64,000 nt of DNA, taken from positions 62,001 to 126,000 of the forward strand of contig NZ_JBQDYF010000002.1 in NCBI RefSeq assembly GCF_052044135.1. The letters run 5' to 3'. Both the position numbers and the translations under genes were made by a program. The first letter of the stretch is position 1; every line of letters begins with the position of its first letter. Shown piece by piece: positions 26,929 through 36,360 of the stretch. This stretch comes from Salinisphaera sp052044135. Lineage in GTDB: Bacteria; Pseudomonadota; Gammaproteobacteria; Nevskiales; Salinisphaeraceae. The notes under the pieces are model-generated. The model was given only the letters and a program-made list of their open reading frames with translations, was not told where the DNA came from and ran no database searches.

Positions 26929-27920
26929 ACGTGCGTCGACCATCCACCGCCACCGCGCCGAGGTTCGCCCCCGCCATGGCCGCCGAACATCAACCGGTTC
27001 TGCTCGATGCCGCGCTGGCGGCACTCGCCCTGCGCCCGGACGGCGTCTATGTGGATGCCACTTTCGGGCGCGGCGGGCATGCCGCCGCCATTCTCGACCG
27101 TCTGGGGCCGGGCGGCCGGGTGATTGCGTTCGATCAGGATCCGGACGCCGAGCGCCATGCGCAGGCGCTGGCGGACACCGATGGCCGGCTTGTCTTCGTG
27201 CGCGCCTCGTTCGCCGATATGGCCGATGCCCTGGCCGCGCGCGCGATTCACGATGTCGACGGCGTGCTGTTCGATCTGGGGGTGTCGTCGCCCCAGTTCG
27301 ACGTGGCCGAGCGTGGATTCTCGTTCCGCCATGCCGGGCCGCTGGACATGCGCATGAACCCGGAGGCCGGCGCGCCGCTGTCGGACTGGCTGGAGCGCGC
27401 CAGCCACGGCGAAATCGCCCGCGTGATCAAGACGCTGGGCGAGGAGCCGATGGCCGGGCGCATCGCCGCTGCCATTCTCGACGCCCGTGCCGAGGGTCGG
27501 CTGACCGACACCGCGGCGCTGGCCGCCGTGATCAAGCGCGCCATTCCGGCGCGCGTGGCCGCGGGCAAGCGCGTGCATCCGGCCACGCGCACCTTCCAGG
27601 CGTTTCGCATGCATGTCAACGACGAGCTCGGCGCGCTGGATGCCGGTCTGGCAGCCGGCCTGTCCGCGCTCGCGCCCGGCGGGCGGATCGCGGTGATCAG
27701 TTTTCACTCGCTGGAGGATCGGCGGGTCAAACGGTTTTTCCGGCATCAGGCGCGGCCGCCGCAGCCCGAGCTGCCGATGGCACCGGCGATCGAGCCGGCG
27801 TTGCGTCTGGTGGGCAAGCCGGCGACCGCGAGCGAGGCCGAGCTGGCCGCCAACCCGCGCGCCCGCAGCGCGATCATGCGGGTGGCCGAGCGCACCGCGG
27901 CCGCTGAGGTGGCGCCGTGA
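26925..27920 (+). CDS. rsmH: 16S rRNA (cytosine1402-N4)-methyltransferase RsmH
   Basis: SAM-dependent N4-methylation of C1402; RsmI at 24785 modifies the 2'-OH of the same nucleotide. 331 residues from ATG 26925; an inner ATG at 26976 (MAAEHQPVLLDAAL) gives the minimal family N-terminus. Motifs: DATFGRGGHAAAIL, FDQDPDAE, GVLFDLGVSSPQFD and AVISFHSLEDRRVKRFF. Confidence 0.96.
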   Translation: MNVRRPSTATAPRFAPAMAAEHQPVLLDAALAALALRPDGVYVDATFGRGGHAAAILDRLGPGGRVIAFDQDPDAERHAQALADTDGRLVFVRASFADMADALAARAIHDVDGVLFDLGVSSPQFDVAERGFSFRHAGPLDMRMNPEAGAPLSDWLERASHGEIARVIKTLGEEPMAGRIAAAILDARAEGRLTDTAALAAVIKRAIPARVAAGKRVHPATRTFQAFRMHVNDELGALDAGLAAGLSALAPGGRIAVISFHSLEDRRVKRFFRHQARPPQPELPMAPAIEPALRLVGKPATASEAELAANPRARSAIMRVAERTAAAEVAP

Positions 27921-28186
27921 CCCGCCGCGTGCTGGTGCTGCTCAGCCTGCTGGCGCTCAACGTGATCAGCGCGATCGGGGTGGTGGAATCCACGCACGAC
28001 ACGCGCGAACTGTTTCACCAGTTGCAGTCGGCCCGCCTGACCCGGGACCAGCTGACCACCAGGTGGGCGCAGATCCAGCTCGAGGACAGTGCCTGGGCCA
28101 GCCCGGACCGGGTCTCCCAGGTGGCCCGTAACAAGCTCGGCATGATCCAGCCGCGCCACTACGTCGTGCTCGGAGACAAGCAGTGA
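27917..28186 (+). CDS. ftsL: Cell division protein FtsL
   Basis: Bitopic septum protein of the FtsQLB complex. 89 residues: N-terminal membrane helix (VLVLLSLLALNVISAIGVV) followed by a periplasmic coiled coil with leucine-type heptads, ending RVSQVARNKLGMIQPRHYVVL. GTG start overlaps the rsmH stop (GTGA), and its own stop overlaps the ftsI GTG. Confidence 0.94.
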   Translation: MTRRVLVLLSLLALNVISAIGVVESTHDTRELFHQLQSARLTRDQLTTRWAQIQLEDSAWASPDRVSQVARNKLGMIQPRHYVVLGDKQ

Positions 28187-29910
28187 GCCGGGATGACGAG
28201 CCGCAACACTTCACGCCCTCGCGCTGGCGCGCCTGGTTCGTGCTCGGCGTGTTCGTCGTGTTCGGGTCGGCGCTGGTCTGGCGCGCGGTCGATCTGCAGG
28301 TTTTCGACGAGCAGTTCCTGACCCATCAGGGCGACATCCGCCATGTGCGCACGGTCAAGGTGCCGGCGCATCGTGGCGCGATCGTTGATCGCAACGGCCG
28401 GCCATTGGCGCTGTCGGCGCCCACCGAGTCGGTCTGGGCGGTGCCCTCGGCGGTACTCAAGGCACCGCAGAAACTCGGCGCGCTGGCGTCGCGTCTCGGC
28501 ATGACCCCGAGCGACCTGAAAAGCGACCTGCAGCAGCACAAGAGCCGCCAGTTCCTGTATCTCAAGCGTCAGTTGTCGCCCTACGATGCGCACCGGGTGA
28601 TGGCGGTGGGGGCGCCGGGCATTTTCCTGCAGCGCGAATACAAGCGCTATTACCCGGCCGGCGAGGCCGCCGCCCAGCTGGTGGGGCTGACCAATATCGA
28701 CGGCAAGGGGCAATCGGGCCTGGAACTGGCGCGCAACAGCTTTCTGTCGGGTTCGCCCGGCGAGCGCAAGGTGATCAAGGACGGCCTGGGCCGCGTGGTC
28801 GACGACCTGGACGAGTTCAAGGCGCCCCATCCCGGTCATGATCTCAAGTTGACGATCGATTCGCGGCTGCAGTACCTGGCTTATCGCGACATCAAGGAGG
28901 CGGTGATCAGCCACAAGGCCGACGACGGCACCGTGGTCATGCTGAACCCGGATAACGGCCAGCTGCTGGCGGTGGCCTCCTACCCGAGCTTCAACCCGAA
29001 CGACCGCGCCACGATCAATCAGGCCGGCATGCGCCTGCGGGCCGCCACCGACGTGATGGAGCCGGGCTCGACGGCCAAGGCGATCGTACTCTCGGGCGCG
29101 CTCGACAAGGGGCTCTACACCACGTCGAGCATCATCCATACCAAGGGCTGGTTCATGGTCGGCCGGCTCACAGTCAAGGACGAACTCAATTACGGCGACG
29201 AGGATTTCGCCAAGATCCTGCAGAAATCGTCCAACGTGGGGGCCGCGCACGTCGCCCTGAAGATGGGGGCGAAGGCCGTGTGGCAGGATTTTCGCAACTT
29301 CGGCTTCGGTGAAACCACGGGCAGCGGTTTCCCGGGTGAACGCTTCGGCGTACTGCGCCCCTACTACAAATGGGACAAGGTCGACACCGCGACCGCCTCC
29401 TACGGTTACGGCTTCGCGGTCACCCCGCTGCAGCTGGTCCGGGCGTACGGGGCGATTGCCGACAAGGGCAAGCTGCGCAGCCTGCGGTTGATTCTCGGCA
29501 AGGGAGCGGACATGCACCCGCCGCCGCAGCAGGCGATCAAGCCGTCCACGGCTGCGACCATGCGCCAGTTGCTGCGCGGTGTGATCAGCCCGCAGGGCAC
29601 CGCCGAGCGGGCCAAGATTCCCGGCTACACCGTGGCCGGCAAGACCGGTACCGCGCGCAAGACCAGCGACGACGGTTACCATCACAATCAGCACCGCGCG
29701 TTGTTCGTGGGCATGGCCCCGGCCAAGCACCCCCGGCTGGTCACGCTGGTGGTGGTGGATAACCCGACCAAGGGCTCCTACTATGGCGGCACCGTCGCCG
29801 CGCCCGTGTTCTCCCGGGTCATGCAGAGCGCACTGCGCATCCTGCATGTGCCACCCGACAAGCCGGGCGTGCTCACGGCAGCCGCCGACTCATCGACGGC
29901 GGGAGGCTAG
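28183..29910 (+). CDS. ftsI: Peptidoglycan transpeptidase FtsI (PBP3)
   Basis: Septal class B penicillin-binding protein, 575 residues. One N-terminal membrane helix (WFVLGVFVVFGSALVWRAVDL), a PBP dimerisation domain (about 60-220), then the transpeptidase domain with catalytic serine in PGSTAKA (SxxK near residue 295), SSN in KSSNVGAAH, and KTG in VAGKTGTARK (near 485). GTG start overlapping the ftsL stop. Confidence 0.97.
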   Translation: MSRDDEPQHFTPSRWRAWFVLGVFVVFGSALVWRAVDLQVFDEQFLTHQGDIRHVRTVKVPAHRGAIVDRNGRPLALSAPTESVWAVPSAVLKAPQKLGALASRLGMTPSDLKSDLQQHKSRQFLYLKRQLSPYDAHRVMAVGAPGIFLQREYKRYYPAGEAAAQLVGLTNIDGKGQSGLELARNSFLSGSPGERKVIKDGLGRVVDDLDEFKAPHPGHDLKLTIDSRLQYLAYRDIKEAVISHKADDGTVVMLNPDNGQLLAVASYPSFNPNDRATINQAGMRLRAATDVMEPGSTAKAIVLSGALDKGLYTTSSIIHTKGWFMVGRLTVKDELNYGDEDFAKILQKSSNVGAAHVALKMGAKAVWQDFRNFGFGETTGSGFPGERFGVLRPYYKWDKVDTATASYGYGFAVTPLQLVRAYGAIADKGKLRSLRLILGKGADMHPPPQQAIKPSTAATMRQLLRGVISPQGTAERAKIPGYTVAGKTGTARKTSDDGYHHNQHRALFVGMAPAKHPRLVTLVVVDNPTKGSYYGGTVAAPVFSRVMQSALRILHVPPDKPGVLTAAADSSTAGG

Positions 29911-29911
29911 C

Positions 29912-31417
29912 GTGCTGGCCGATATCCAAGTCAGCGCGAATCTGCCGCGCTTGCTGGCCGGTTTCGCGGTGGCGGACGTGCCCGATGTCGAGGTCAACGA
30001 TCTGGTGCTCGACAGCCGTCAGGTCGCGCCGGGCGCGCTATTCGCCGCCTGTGCCGGCGCCTGTGGCCACGGCGCGACGCATGCCCGCGCGGCGGCACAG
30101 GCCGGCGCCGTGGCCATGCTGGTCGAGCCCGCCGCCGGCGTAACGCTCGGCGATGCGTTGCCGGTGGTGACGGTGCCCGATCTGTCGCGACATGTCGGCG
30201 CGATTGCGGCCCGCCTGTATGCCGACCCGTCCGCTGGCTTGTTCGTGGCCGGCGTGACCGGCACCGACGGCAAGACCTCCTGCGCCTGGCTGATCGCCCG
30301 AGCACTCGACGCGCTCGGGGTCGGCTGCGGTTATCTCGGCACGCTGGGTTTCGGCGCGATGGACGACCTCGCCGCGGCCACCCACACCACCCCCGACGCC
30401 GCGCGCCTGCAGCGCTGGCTGGCCCGCATGGTCGCGGCCGATTACAGCGCCGCGGCGATGGAGGTGTCGTCGCACGCGCTCGCGCAACGGCGCACCGACG
30501 CGATAGTCTTCGACGTGGCCGTGCTGACCCAGATCGGGCGCGACCACCTGGATTATCACGGCGACCAGGCGGCCTATGTGGCAGCCAAACGGCGCCTGTT
30601 CGACAGTCCGGATCTGAAAGCGGCCGTACTCAACGCCGACGATGCCACCGGGCGCGAGTGGCTGGCGCGCGGGCGTGATGGCGTGCTGCATATCGCCTAT
30701 GGGCAGGGTGCCGGCGTGACCGAGCATGCCCGCTTCGTCCGCATCGAACGCGTGGCGGCCCGCGCCGACGGCCTGGTGGTCGATTTCGCCACGCATCTCG
30801 GCGGCGCGACGCTGGCCAGCCCGCTGGTCGGGACATTCAACGCCTGGAACCTGGCCGCCACGCTGGCCGTGTTGCTCGTTCGCGACGTGTCGCTGGTCGA
30901 GGCCGTCGAGGCGCTGGCCGCGGTACCCACCGTGCCGGGCCGCATGGAACGCATCGACGTGACCGACGAGCAACCGTTGGTGATCGTCGATTATGCGCAC
31001 ACCCCCGGCGCGCTCGAGGCAGCGCTGTCGGCGCTCTCGGCCCATGTCGAAGGCCGGCTGCTGTGTGTTTTCGGCTGCGGCGGCGACCGCGATCGCGGCA
31101 AGCGCGGCCTGATGGGCGCGATCGCCGCACGCCACGCGGATCGCTTCTGGATTACCGACGACAATCCGCGCAGCGAGGATCCGGCCGCGATCGTGGCCGA
31201 TGTGCTCGACGGGATTCCCGAGGCGGTCACTGCGGCCGCGCGCTACGACATCGTGCATTCGCGCGGCGACGCGATCGCCGCGGCGATCGCCGCGGCCGCA
31301 CCCGGCGACGTGGTGCTGATTGCGGGCAAGGGCCATGAGTCCAGCCAGCAGTATGGCGACGACACTCTTCCTTTCGACGATCGCGTGGCCGCCCGCCACG
31401 CTCTGGAGGCGGCATGA
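29912..31417 (+). CDS. murE: UDP-MurNAc-tripeptide synthetase MurE (meso-DAP-adding)
   Basis: Adds meso-diaminopimelate to UDP-MurNAc-L-Ala-D-Glu. 501 residues from GTG 29912, which has a GGGAGG ribosome binding site 5 nt upstream, 1 bp after the ftsI stop. Mur ligase P-loop GVTGTDGKTS, carbamylated-lysine region near AAMEVSSHALAQRR, and the DAP-specificity motif DDNPRSEDP. A longer frame from 29783 overlaps ftsI and was rejected. Confidence 0.97.
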   Translation: MLADIQVSANLPRLLAGFAVADVPDVEVNDLVLDSRQVAPGALFAACAGACGHGATHARAAAQAGAVAMLVEPAAGVTLGDALPVVTVPDLSRHVGAIAARLYADPSAGLFVAGVTGTDGKTSCAWLIARALDALGVGCGYLGTLGFGAMDDLAAATHTTPDAARLQRWLARMVAADYSAAAMEVSSHALAQRRTDAIVFDVAVLTQIGRDHLDYHGDQAAYVAAKRRLFDSPDLKAAVLNADDATGREWLARGRDGVLHIAYGQGAGVTEHARFVRIERVAARADGLVVDFATHLGGATLASPLVGTFNAWNLAATLAVLLVRDVSLVEAVEALAAVPTVPGRMERIDVTDEQPLVIVDYAHTPGALEAALSALSAHVEGRLLCVFGCGGDRDRGKRGLMGAIAARHADRFWITDDNPRSEDPAAIVADVLDGIPEAVTAAARYDIVHSRGDAIAAAIAAAAPGDVVLIAGKGHESSQQYGDDTLPFDDRVAARHALEAA

Positions 31418-32799
31418 AGGGCCGGCTGTCCGAATTCGCGCTCGCGCTGGACGCCCGTTTGATCGGTGACGACGCCGTATTCGACGGCGCCAGCATCGAT
31501 ACCCGGCGTATCACCCGCGGCGCGCTGTTCTTCGCTCTGGCCGGCCAACACGCCGACGGCCATGACTTTGTTGCCGCCGCCGGTGCCGCCGGCGCCGCTG
31601 CTGCCGTGGTGGATCATGCCGTGGCGGCCGATGTCTCGCAGTTGGTGGTCGACGACGTCACGGACGCGCTCGGGCGCGCTGCGCGCCTGGCCCGCGCCGG
31701 TTTCGCCGGGCCGGTGGTGGGCGTCACCGGCTCGAACGGCAAGACCACGGTCAAGCAGATGATTTCGGCCATTTTCTCGGTGGCCGGGCCGGTCATGGCC
31801 ACCGATGGCAATCTGAACAATCACCTGGGCGTGCCGCTGACCCTGATGCGGCTGGACGCCGCGGCCGAGCGGGCCGTGATCGAGATGGGCGCCAACCATC
31901 CCGGCGAGATCGGCCAGCTGGCGGCGGTTGCGCGTCCGGATGTCGGGGTGATCACCAACGCCGGCTGGGCGCATCTCGAAGGCTTCGGGTCGCGCGCGGG
32001 CATCGCGCGTGCCAAGGGGGAGTTGTTCATCCGGCTGCCGGAGGGTGGCACGGCGGTGATCAACGCCGACGACGACTATGCCGGGCTGTGGCGCGAACTC
32101 GCCGAGGGCCGGCGCATCGTGACCTTCTCGCTGGATGCCGGGCGCGCCGCGACCGTCTACGCCGACGACATCGAACTGGCCGGTGACGGCGCCCGGTTCA
32201 CCCTGCATACCCCGGGCGCGGCCACGCCGATCACGCTGGCCCTGGCCGGACGCCACAATGTGGCCAACGCGCTGGCCGCGGCGGCCGTGGCCGTCGCGGT
32301 CGGGCTCGATGGCGCGACCATCGCGGCGGGCCTGGCCCGCACGGCGGCGGTCGCCGGGCGGCTGGCGATCACGCCCGCCGCCCACGGCGCGCGTCTGGTC
32401 GACGACAGCTATAACGCCAATCCGGGGTCGCTCGCGGCTGCGTTGTCCTGGCTCGGTCAGCAGCGCGGGGCGCGCTGGGCCGTGCTCGGCGACATGGGGG
32501 AGCTGGGCGACGTCACCGAGTCGGCGCATCACGACGCCGGGGTGGCCGCGCGTGAAGCGGGCATCGAGCGCCTGTTCGCCACCGGCGAGCACAGCCGGCT
32601 GACGGTTTCGGCCTTCGGCGAAGGCGCGGCCTGGTACCCCGATCACGACAGCCTGAACGCCGCCCTGAGCGGTGCGCTCGCCGCCGCCGGGGGCGACGAC
32701 GTGATCGTGCTGGTGAAGGGCTCGCGCAGTGCCCGCATGGACCGGGTGGCCGCGGCGCTACGGGCCGACGGCGAACCCAGGGTGGGCGCGTCATGCTGA
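31414..32799 (+). CDS. murF: UDP-MurNAc-pentapeptide synthetase MurF
   Basis: Adds D-Ala-D-Ala to the tripeptide nucleotide. 461 residues. P-loop GVTGSNGKTTVKQM, the family segment DGNLNNHLGVPLTLMRL and LVDDSYNANPGSLAAAL. ATGA overlap with murE, and the stop overlaps the mraY start by 7 bp. Its D-Ala-D-Ala substrate must come from a ddl gene outside this cluster. Confidence 0.97.
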   Translation: MKGRLSEFALALDARLIGDDAVFDGASIDTRRITRGALFFALAGQHADGHDFVAAAGAAGAAAAVVDHAVAADVSQLVVDDVTDALGRAARLARAGFAGPVVGVTGSNGKTTVKQMISAIFSVAGPVMATDGNLNNHLGVPLTLMRLDAAAERAVIEMGANHPGEIGQLAAVARPDVGVITNAGWAHLEGFGSRAGIARAKGELFIRLPEGGTAVINADDDYAGLWRELAEGRRIVTFSLDAGRAATVYADDIELAGDGARFTLHTPGAATPITLALAGRHNVANALAAAAVAVAVGLDGATIAAGLARTAAVAGRLAITPAAHGARLVDDSYNANPGSLAAALSWLGQQRGARWAVLGDMGELGDVTESAHHDAGVAAREAGIERLFATGEHSRLTVSAFGEGAAWYPDHDSLNAALSGALAAAGGDDVIVLVKGSRSARMDRVAAALRADGEPRVGASC

Positions 32800-33875
32800 T
32801 GTACCTCGCGCATTTGCTGGAGCCTGTCTTCTCGGGCTTTCGTGTGTTCCAGTTCCTGACCTTCCGGGCCATTCTCGGCGTGCTGACGGCGATGATCTTC
32901 AGCTTCGTGTTCGGCCCGATCCTGATCCGCAAGCTGACCTTCCACCAGATCGGCCAGTTCGTGCGCGACGACGGGCCGCAGAGTCATCTGGTCAAGGCCG
33001 GCACGCCCACCATGGGCGGTACGCTCATATTGGCCGCGGTACTGGTCTCCACGCTGCTCTGGGCGGATCTGACCGACGGCTGGGTGTGGCTGGTGATGTT
33101 CGTGACCACCGCCTTCGGCGTGGTCGGATTCGTCGACGATTACAAGAAACTCAAGTTCGGCAACAGCAAGGGCCTGTCCGCGCGGGCGAAATACGGCGCG
33201 CAGACGGTCATCGGCCTGACCGCCGGGCTGTGGCTGTACATGGTGGCCGGCTCCGGCGCCGAGACCAGCGTGCTGATCCCGATGGTCAAGAATGTGGCCA
33301 TTCCGCTGGGATCGGGCTACATCATCTGGACCTATCTGGTGATCGTGGGCTCGTCCAATGCGGTCAACCTCACGGATGGCCTCGACGGGCTGGCCATCAT
33401 GCCCTGCGTGCTGGTCGCCTCGGCGCTGGGCATCTTCGCCTATGTCACCGGACACGCCGAATTCTCGCGCTATCTCGGTTTCACCTATATCCACGGCGCG
33501 GGCGAGCTGTTGATCTTCTGTACCTCGATCGCCGGCGCCGGACTGGGCTTTCTATGGTTCAACGCCTATCCGGCCCAGGTCTTCATGGGCGATGTGGGGG
33601 CGCTGGCGCTGGGCGCCGCCCTCGGCGTGGTGGCCGTCGTGGTGCGCCAGGAGCTGATTCTTGTCGTGATGGGCGGGATCTTCGTCGCCGAAACGCTGTC
33701 GGTGATGATCCAGGTCGCCGGTTACAAGCTGACCGGCCGGCGCGTGTTCCGCATGGCGCCACTGCATCATCACTTCGAACTCAAGGGCTGGGCCGAGCCC
33801 AAGATCATCGTGCGGTTCTGGATCATCACCCTGGTGCTGGTGCTGATCGGTCTGTCGACGTTGAAAATCCGATGA
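32793..33875 (+). CDS. mraY: Phospho-MurNAc-pentapeptide transferase MraY
   Basis: Polytopic inner-membrane enzyme that forms lipid I on undecaprenyl phosphate. 360 residues, about ten transmembrane helices. Conserved loops: KAGTPTMGGTLIL, GFVDDYKKLKFGNSKGLSARAKYG, NAVNLTDGLDGLAI with catalytic acids, and MAPLHHHFELKGWAEPKIIVRFW near the C-terminus. Confidence 0.98.
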   Translation: MLMYLAHLLEPVFSGFRVFQFLTFRAILGVLTAMIFSFVFGPILIRKLTFHQIGQFVRDDGPQSHLVKAGTPTMGGTLILAAVLVSTLLWADLTDGWVWLVMFVTTAFGVVGFVDDYKKLKFGNSKGLSARAKYGAQTVIGLTAGLWLYMVAGSGAETSVLIPMVKNVAIPLGSGYIIWTYLVIVGSSNAVNLTDGLDGLAIMPCVLVASALGIFAYVTGHAEFSRYLGFTYIHGAGELLIFCTSIAGAGLGFLWFNAYPAQVFMGDVGALALGAALGVVAVVVRQELILVVMGGIFVAETLSVMIQVAGYKLTGRRVFRMAPLHHHFELKGWAEPKIIVRFWIITLVLVLIGLSTLKIR

Positions 33876-35212
33876 ACGACTGGAAAGCACAACTCGCGAA
33901 TGCCCGGGTGCTGGTGGTGGGCTGCGGCGCGACCGGCGCCTCGGCGGCCCGCTTTGCCGCGGCCGCCGGTGCGCGCGTGCGTGTGGTCGACAGCCGCGAG
34001 AAGCCGCCGGCGGCCGACGCGCTGGCCCGCGACTGGCCGGCGATCGGCATCGTGGCCGGCGGGCTGGATCCGGCCATGCTCGAGGGCGTCGACCATGTCG
34101 TGGTCTCGCCGGGTATCGACCTGCGCGAGCCGCTGATCGCGGCGGCGCGCGCCGCCGGTCACGAAATCATCGGCGATATCGAGTGGTTCGCCCGCGCGGC
34201 CAATGCTCCGGTGGTGGCGATCACGGGCTCCAATGGCAAATCCACGGTCACGGCCTGGATCGGCGAAATCGCTGCCGCCAGCGGGCGCCGGGTGGCTGTC
34301 GGCGGCAATTTCGGCACGCCGGCGCTCGATCTGCTGGCCGCGGATATCGATCTCTATGTGCTGGAGTTGTCCAGTTTCCAGCTCGAGCTGACCGAGCGGC
34401 TGGGCTGTGTCGCCGCCACCGTGCTCAATGTTAGCGCCGATCATATCGACCGCCACGGCAGCCTCGATCATTACGCCGGACTCAAGGCCCGTATCTTTCG
34501 CGCGGCCGAGATCGCGCTGGTCAACGCCGACGACGCGCGGGTGGCCGCCATGGACACCCACGATGCCCGCGTTGTACGTTTCGGCACCCGTGAGACGGCC
34601 GATTATCGGGTAATCGATGCCGGCGACGGCCTGTGGCTGGCGCGCGGGAACACGCCCTGGTTCGATGCGCGTCGACTGCAACTGGCCGGGCGCCACAACG
34701 CGGCCAATGCCGCCGCGGTCTGGGCGCTTGCCGAAGCGCTCGGCATCGATGCGGCCACGATTCGCGACGGGCTGCAGCAGTTCGAGGGCCTGGCCCATCG
34801 CTGCCAGCTGGTCGCGGAAATCAACGGCGTGCGCTGGGTCAACGATTCCAAGGGCACCAATCTCGGCGCCATGCTCGCTTCGCTGACCGGCATGGACGGC
34901 CCGGTGGTGCTGCTCGCCGGGGGACAGGGCAAGGGCGCCGACTTCGCGGCTCTGGGTCCCGCGGCTGGCGCGCGCGCGCGCGCGGTACTGGTTTTCGGTG
35001 AGGACGCCGACCTGATCGCCGCCGCGGTGACCGATCATGTGCCGGTCGAGCGCGTCGACACGCTGGCGGTCGCGGTCCGCCGCGCCGCCGAGATCGCCGA
35101 GGACGGCGATGTCGTGCTGTTGTCGCCCGGCTGCGCGAGCTTTGATCAATTCGACAACTATCAGGCGCGGGGCGAGGCCTTCACGGCAGCCGTCCGGGAG
35201 CTTGCGGCATGA
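33872..35212 (+). CDS. murD: UDP-MurNAc-L-alanine:D-glutamate ligase MurD
   Basis: Adds D-Glu to UDP-MurNAc-L-Ala. 446 residues from ATG 33872, overlapping the mraY stop (ATGA). N-terminal Rossmann motif VVGCGATGAS, P-loop AITGSNGKSTVTAW, then YVLELSSFQLE and the C-terminal SPGCASFDQFDNYQARG. An 827-codon frame starting inside mraY is out of frame with mraY and irrelevant. Confidence 0.97.
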   Translation: MNDWKAQLANARVLVVGCGATGASAARFAAAAGARVRVVDSREKPPAADALARDWPAIGIVAGGLDPAMLEGVDHVVVSPGIDLREPLIAAARAAGHEIIGDIEWFARAANAPVVAITGSNGKSTVTAWIGEIAAASGRRVAVGGNFGTPALDLLAADIDLYVLELSSFQLELTERLGCVAATVLNVSADHIDRHGSLDHYAGLKARIFRAAEIALVNADDARVAAMDTHDARVVRFGTRETADYRVIDAGDGLWLARGNTPWFDARRLQLAGRHNAANAAAVWALAEALGIDAATIRDGLQQFEGLAHRCQLVAEINGVRWVNDSKGTNLGAMLASLTGMDGPVVLLAGGQGKGADFAALGPAAGARARAVLVFGEDADLIAAAVTDHVPVERVDTLAVAVRRAAEIAEDGDVVLLSPGCASFDQFDNYQARGEAFTAAVRELAA

Positions 35213-36360
35213 AGAATCTCCTCGCCGCCGCTTATCTGCCCCGGGTCCGGCCCGATGTGTGGCTGCTGTCGACGCTGATCGTCATCGCCTGCCTTGGTCT
35301 GGTGATGGTCGGCTCATCCTCGGTCGCCGTCGCCGACCGCCTGTCCGGCGACCCGATGTATTTCTTCTATCGCCAGACGATCTATGCCCTGATCGGGTTG
35401 ATCGTCGCATTCGTGGCCCTGCACATCCCGACCCGGGTGCTGGCCGCGAATACTTTCACCCTGCTGGGCGCGGGCCTGGCGATGCTGGTGATCGTGCTGA
35501 TTCCCGGTATCGGTCATTCGGTCAACGGCGCCCAGCGCTGGCTCCATCTGGGGCCGGTGGCGATGCAGGTCTCGGAGCCGGCGCGCCTGTGCCTCGTTCT
35601 CTATATCGCGGGCTATGCTTCGCGGCGGCAGATGGATCTGGCCCGCACCTGGGCCGGGCTGTTCCGGCCGATGGTGTTCCTGGTCATCGCCTGCTTCCTG
35701 ATGCTGCTCGAGCCGGATTTCGGCGCCGGGGCCATCCTGGTGGCCGTGGCCGGCATCATTCTGTTCGTGGCCGGCGCCCGCCTGTTCCATCTGGCCGTGC
35801 TGGGTACGGGCGCGGCGGTGGCGCTGGCCGCGGTGGTGTTTTCGTCGCCGTATCGGATGGAGCGACTGGTGAGCTTTTCCGACCCCTGGGCCCATCCGTT
35901 CGCCAGCGGTTTCCAGCTCACGCAATCGCTGATTGCCATCGGGCGCGGGCACCTGTTCGGCGTGGGCCTCGGCAACTCGGTACAGAAACTGTCGTATCTA
36001 CCGGAAACCCATACCGATTTCCTGTTCGCGATTTATGCCGAGGAGTTCGGTCTGTTGGGGGCGCTGGTGCTGGTCGGCCTGTTCTCGATCGTGGTCTGGC
36101 GCGGCTTTGTGGTGGCGCGACGCGCGATCGACGTGGGCCAGTTCTTCGGCGGCTTTCTCGCCTATGGCCTGTCGGGCTGGCTGTCGTTGCAGGCGTTCGT
36201 GAACATGGCCGTCAACATGGGGCTGTTGCCGACCAAGGGCCTCACGCTGCCGCTGATGAGCTATGGCGGATCGTCGCTGGTGATGATGTGCACGCTGTGT
36301 GCGTTGATCCTGCGCGTGGACCTGGAAAGCGCCGCGGCGGTGCGGGAGCGGGGCCGATGA
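35209..36360 (+). CDS. ftsW: Septal peptidoglycan polymerase FtsW
   Basis: SEDS-family glycosyltransferase that polymerises lipid II with FtsI. 383 residues, about ten transmembrane helices. Conserved: GSVNGAQRWLHLGPVAMQVSEPARL-like segment near residues 103-127, LPETHTDFLFAIYAEEFGLLG and LPLMSYGGSSLVM near the C-terminus. ATGA overlaps with murD and murG. Confidence 0.97.
   Translation: MKNLLAAAYLPRVRPDVWLLSTLIVIACLGLVMVGSSSVAVADRLSGDPMYFFYRQTIYALIGLIVAFVALHIPTRVLAANTFTLLGAGLAMLVIVLIPGIGHSVNGAQRWLHLGPVAMQVSEPARLCLVLYIAGYASRRQMDLARTWAGLFRPMVFLVIACFLMLLEPDFGAGAILVAVAGIILFVAGARLFHLAVLGTGAAVALAAVVFSSPYRMERLVSFSDPWAHPFASGFQLTQSLIAIGRGHLFGVGLGNSVQKLSYLPETHTDFLFAIYAEEFGLLGALVLVGLFSIVVWRGFVVARRAIDVGQFFGGFLAYGLSGWLSLQAFVNMAVNMGLLPTKGLTLPLMSYGGSSLVMMCTLCALILRVDLESAAAVRERGR

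Noticed and set aside
32729..35212. 827-codon frame starting inside mraY and containing murD
   Set aside because: Its first 380 codons read mraY out of frame; murD starts at 33872 with an ATGA overlap. It also shows how often chance frames stay open at this GC content.
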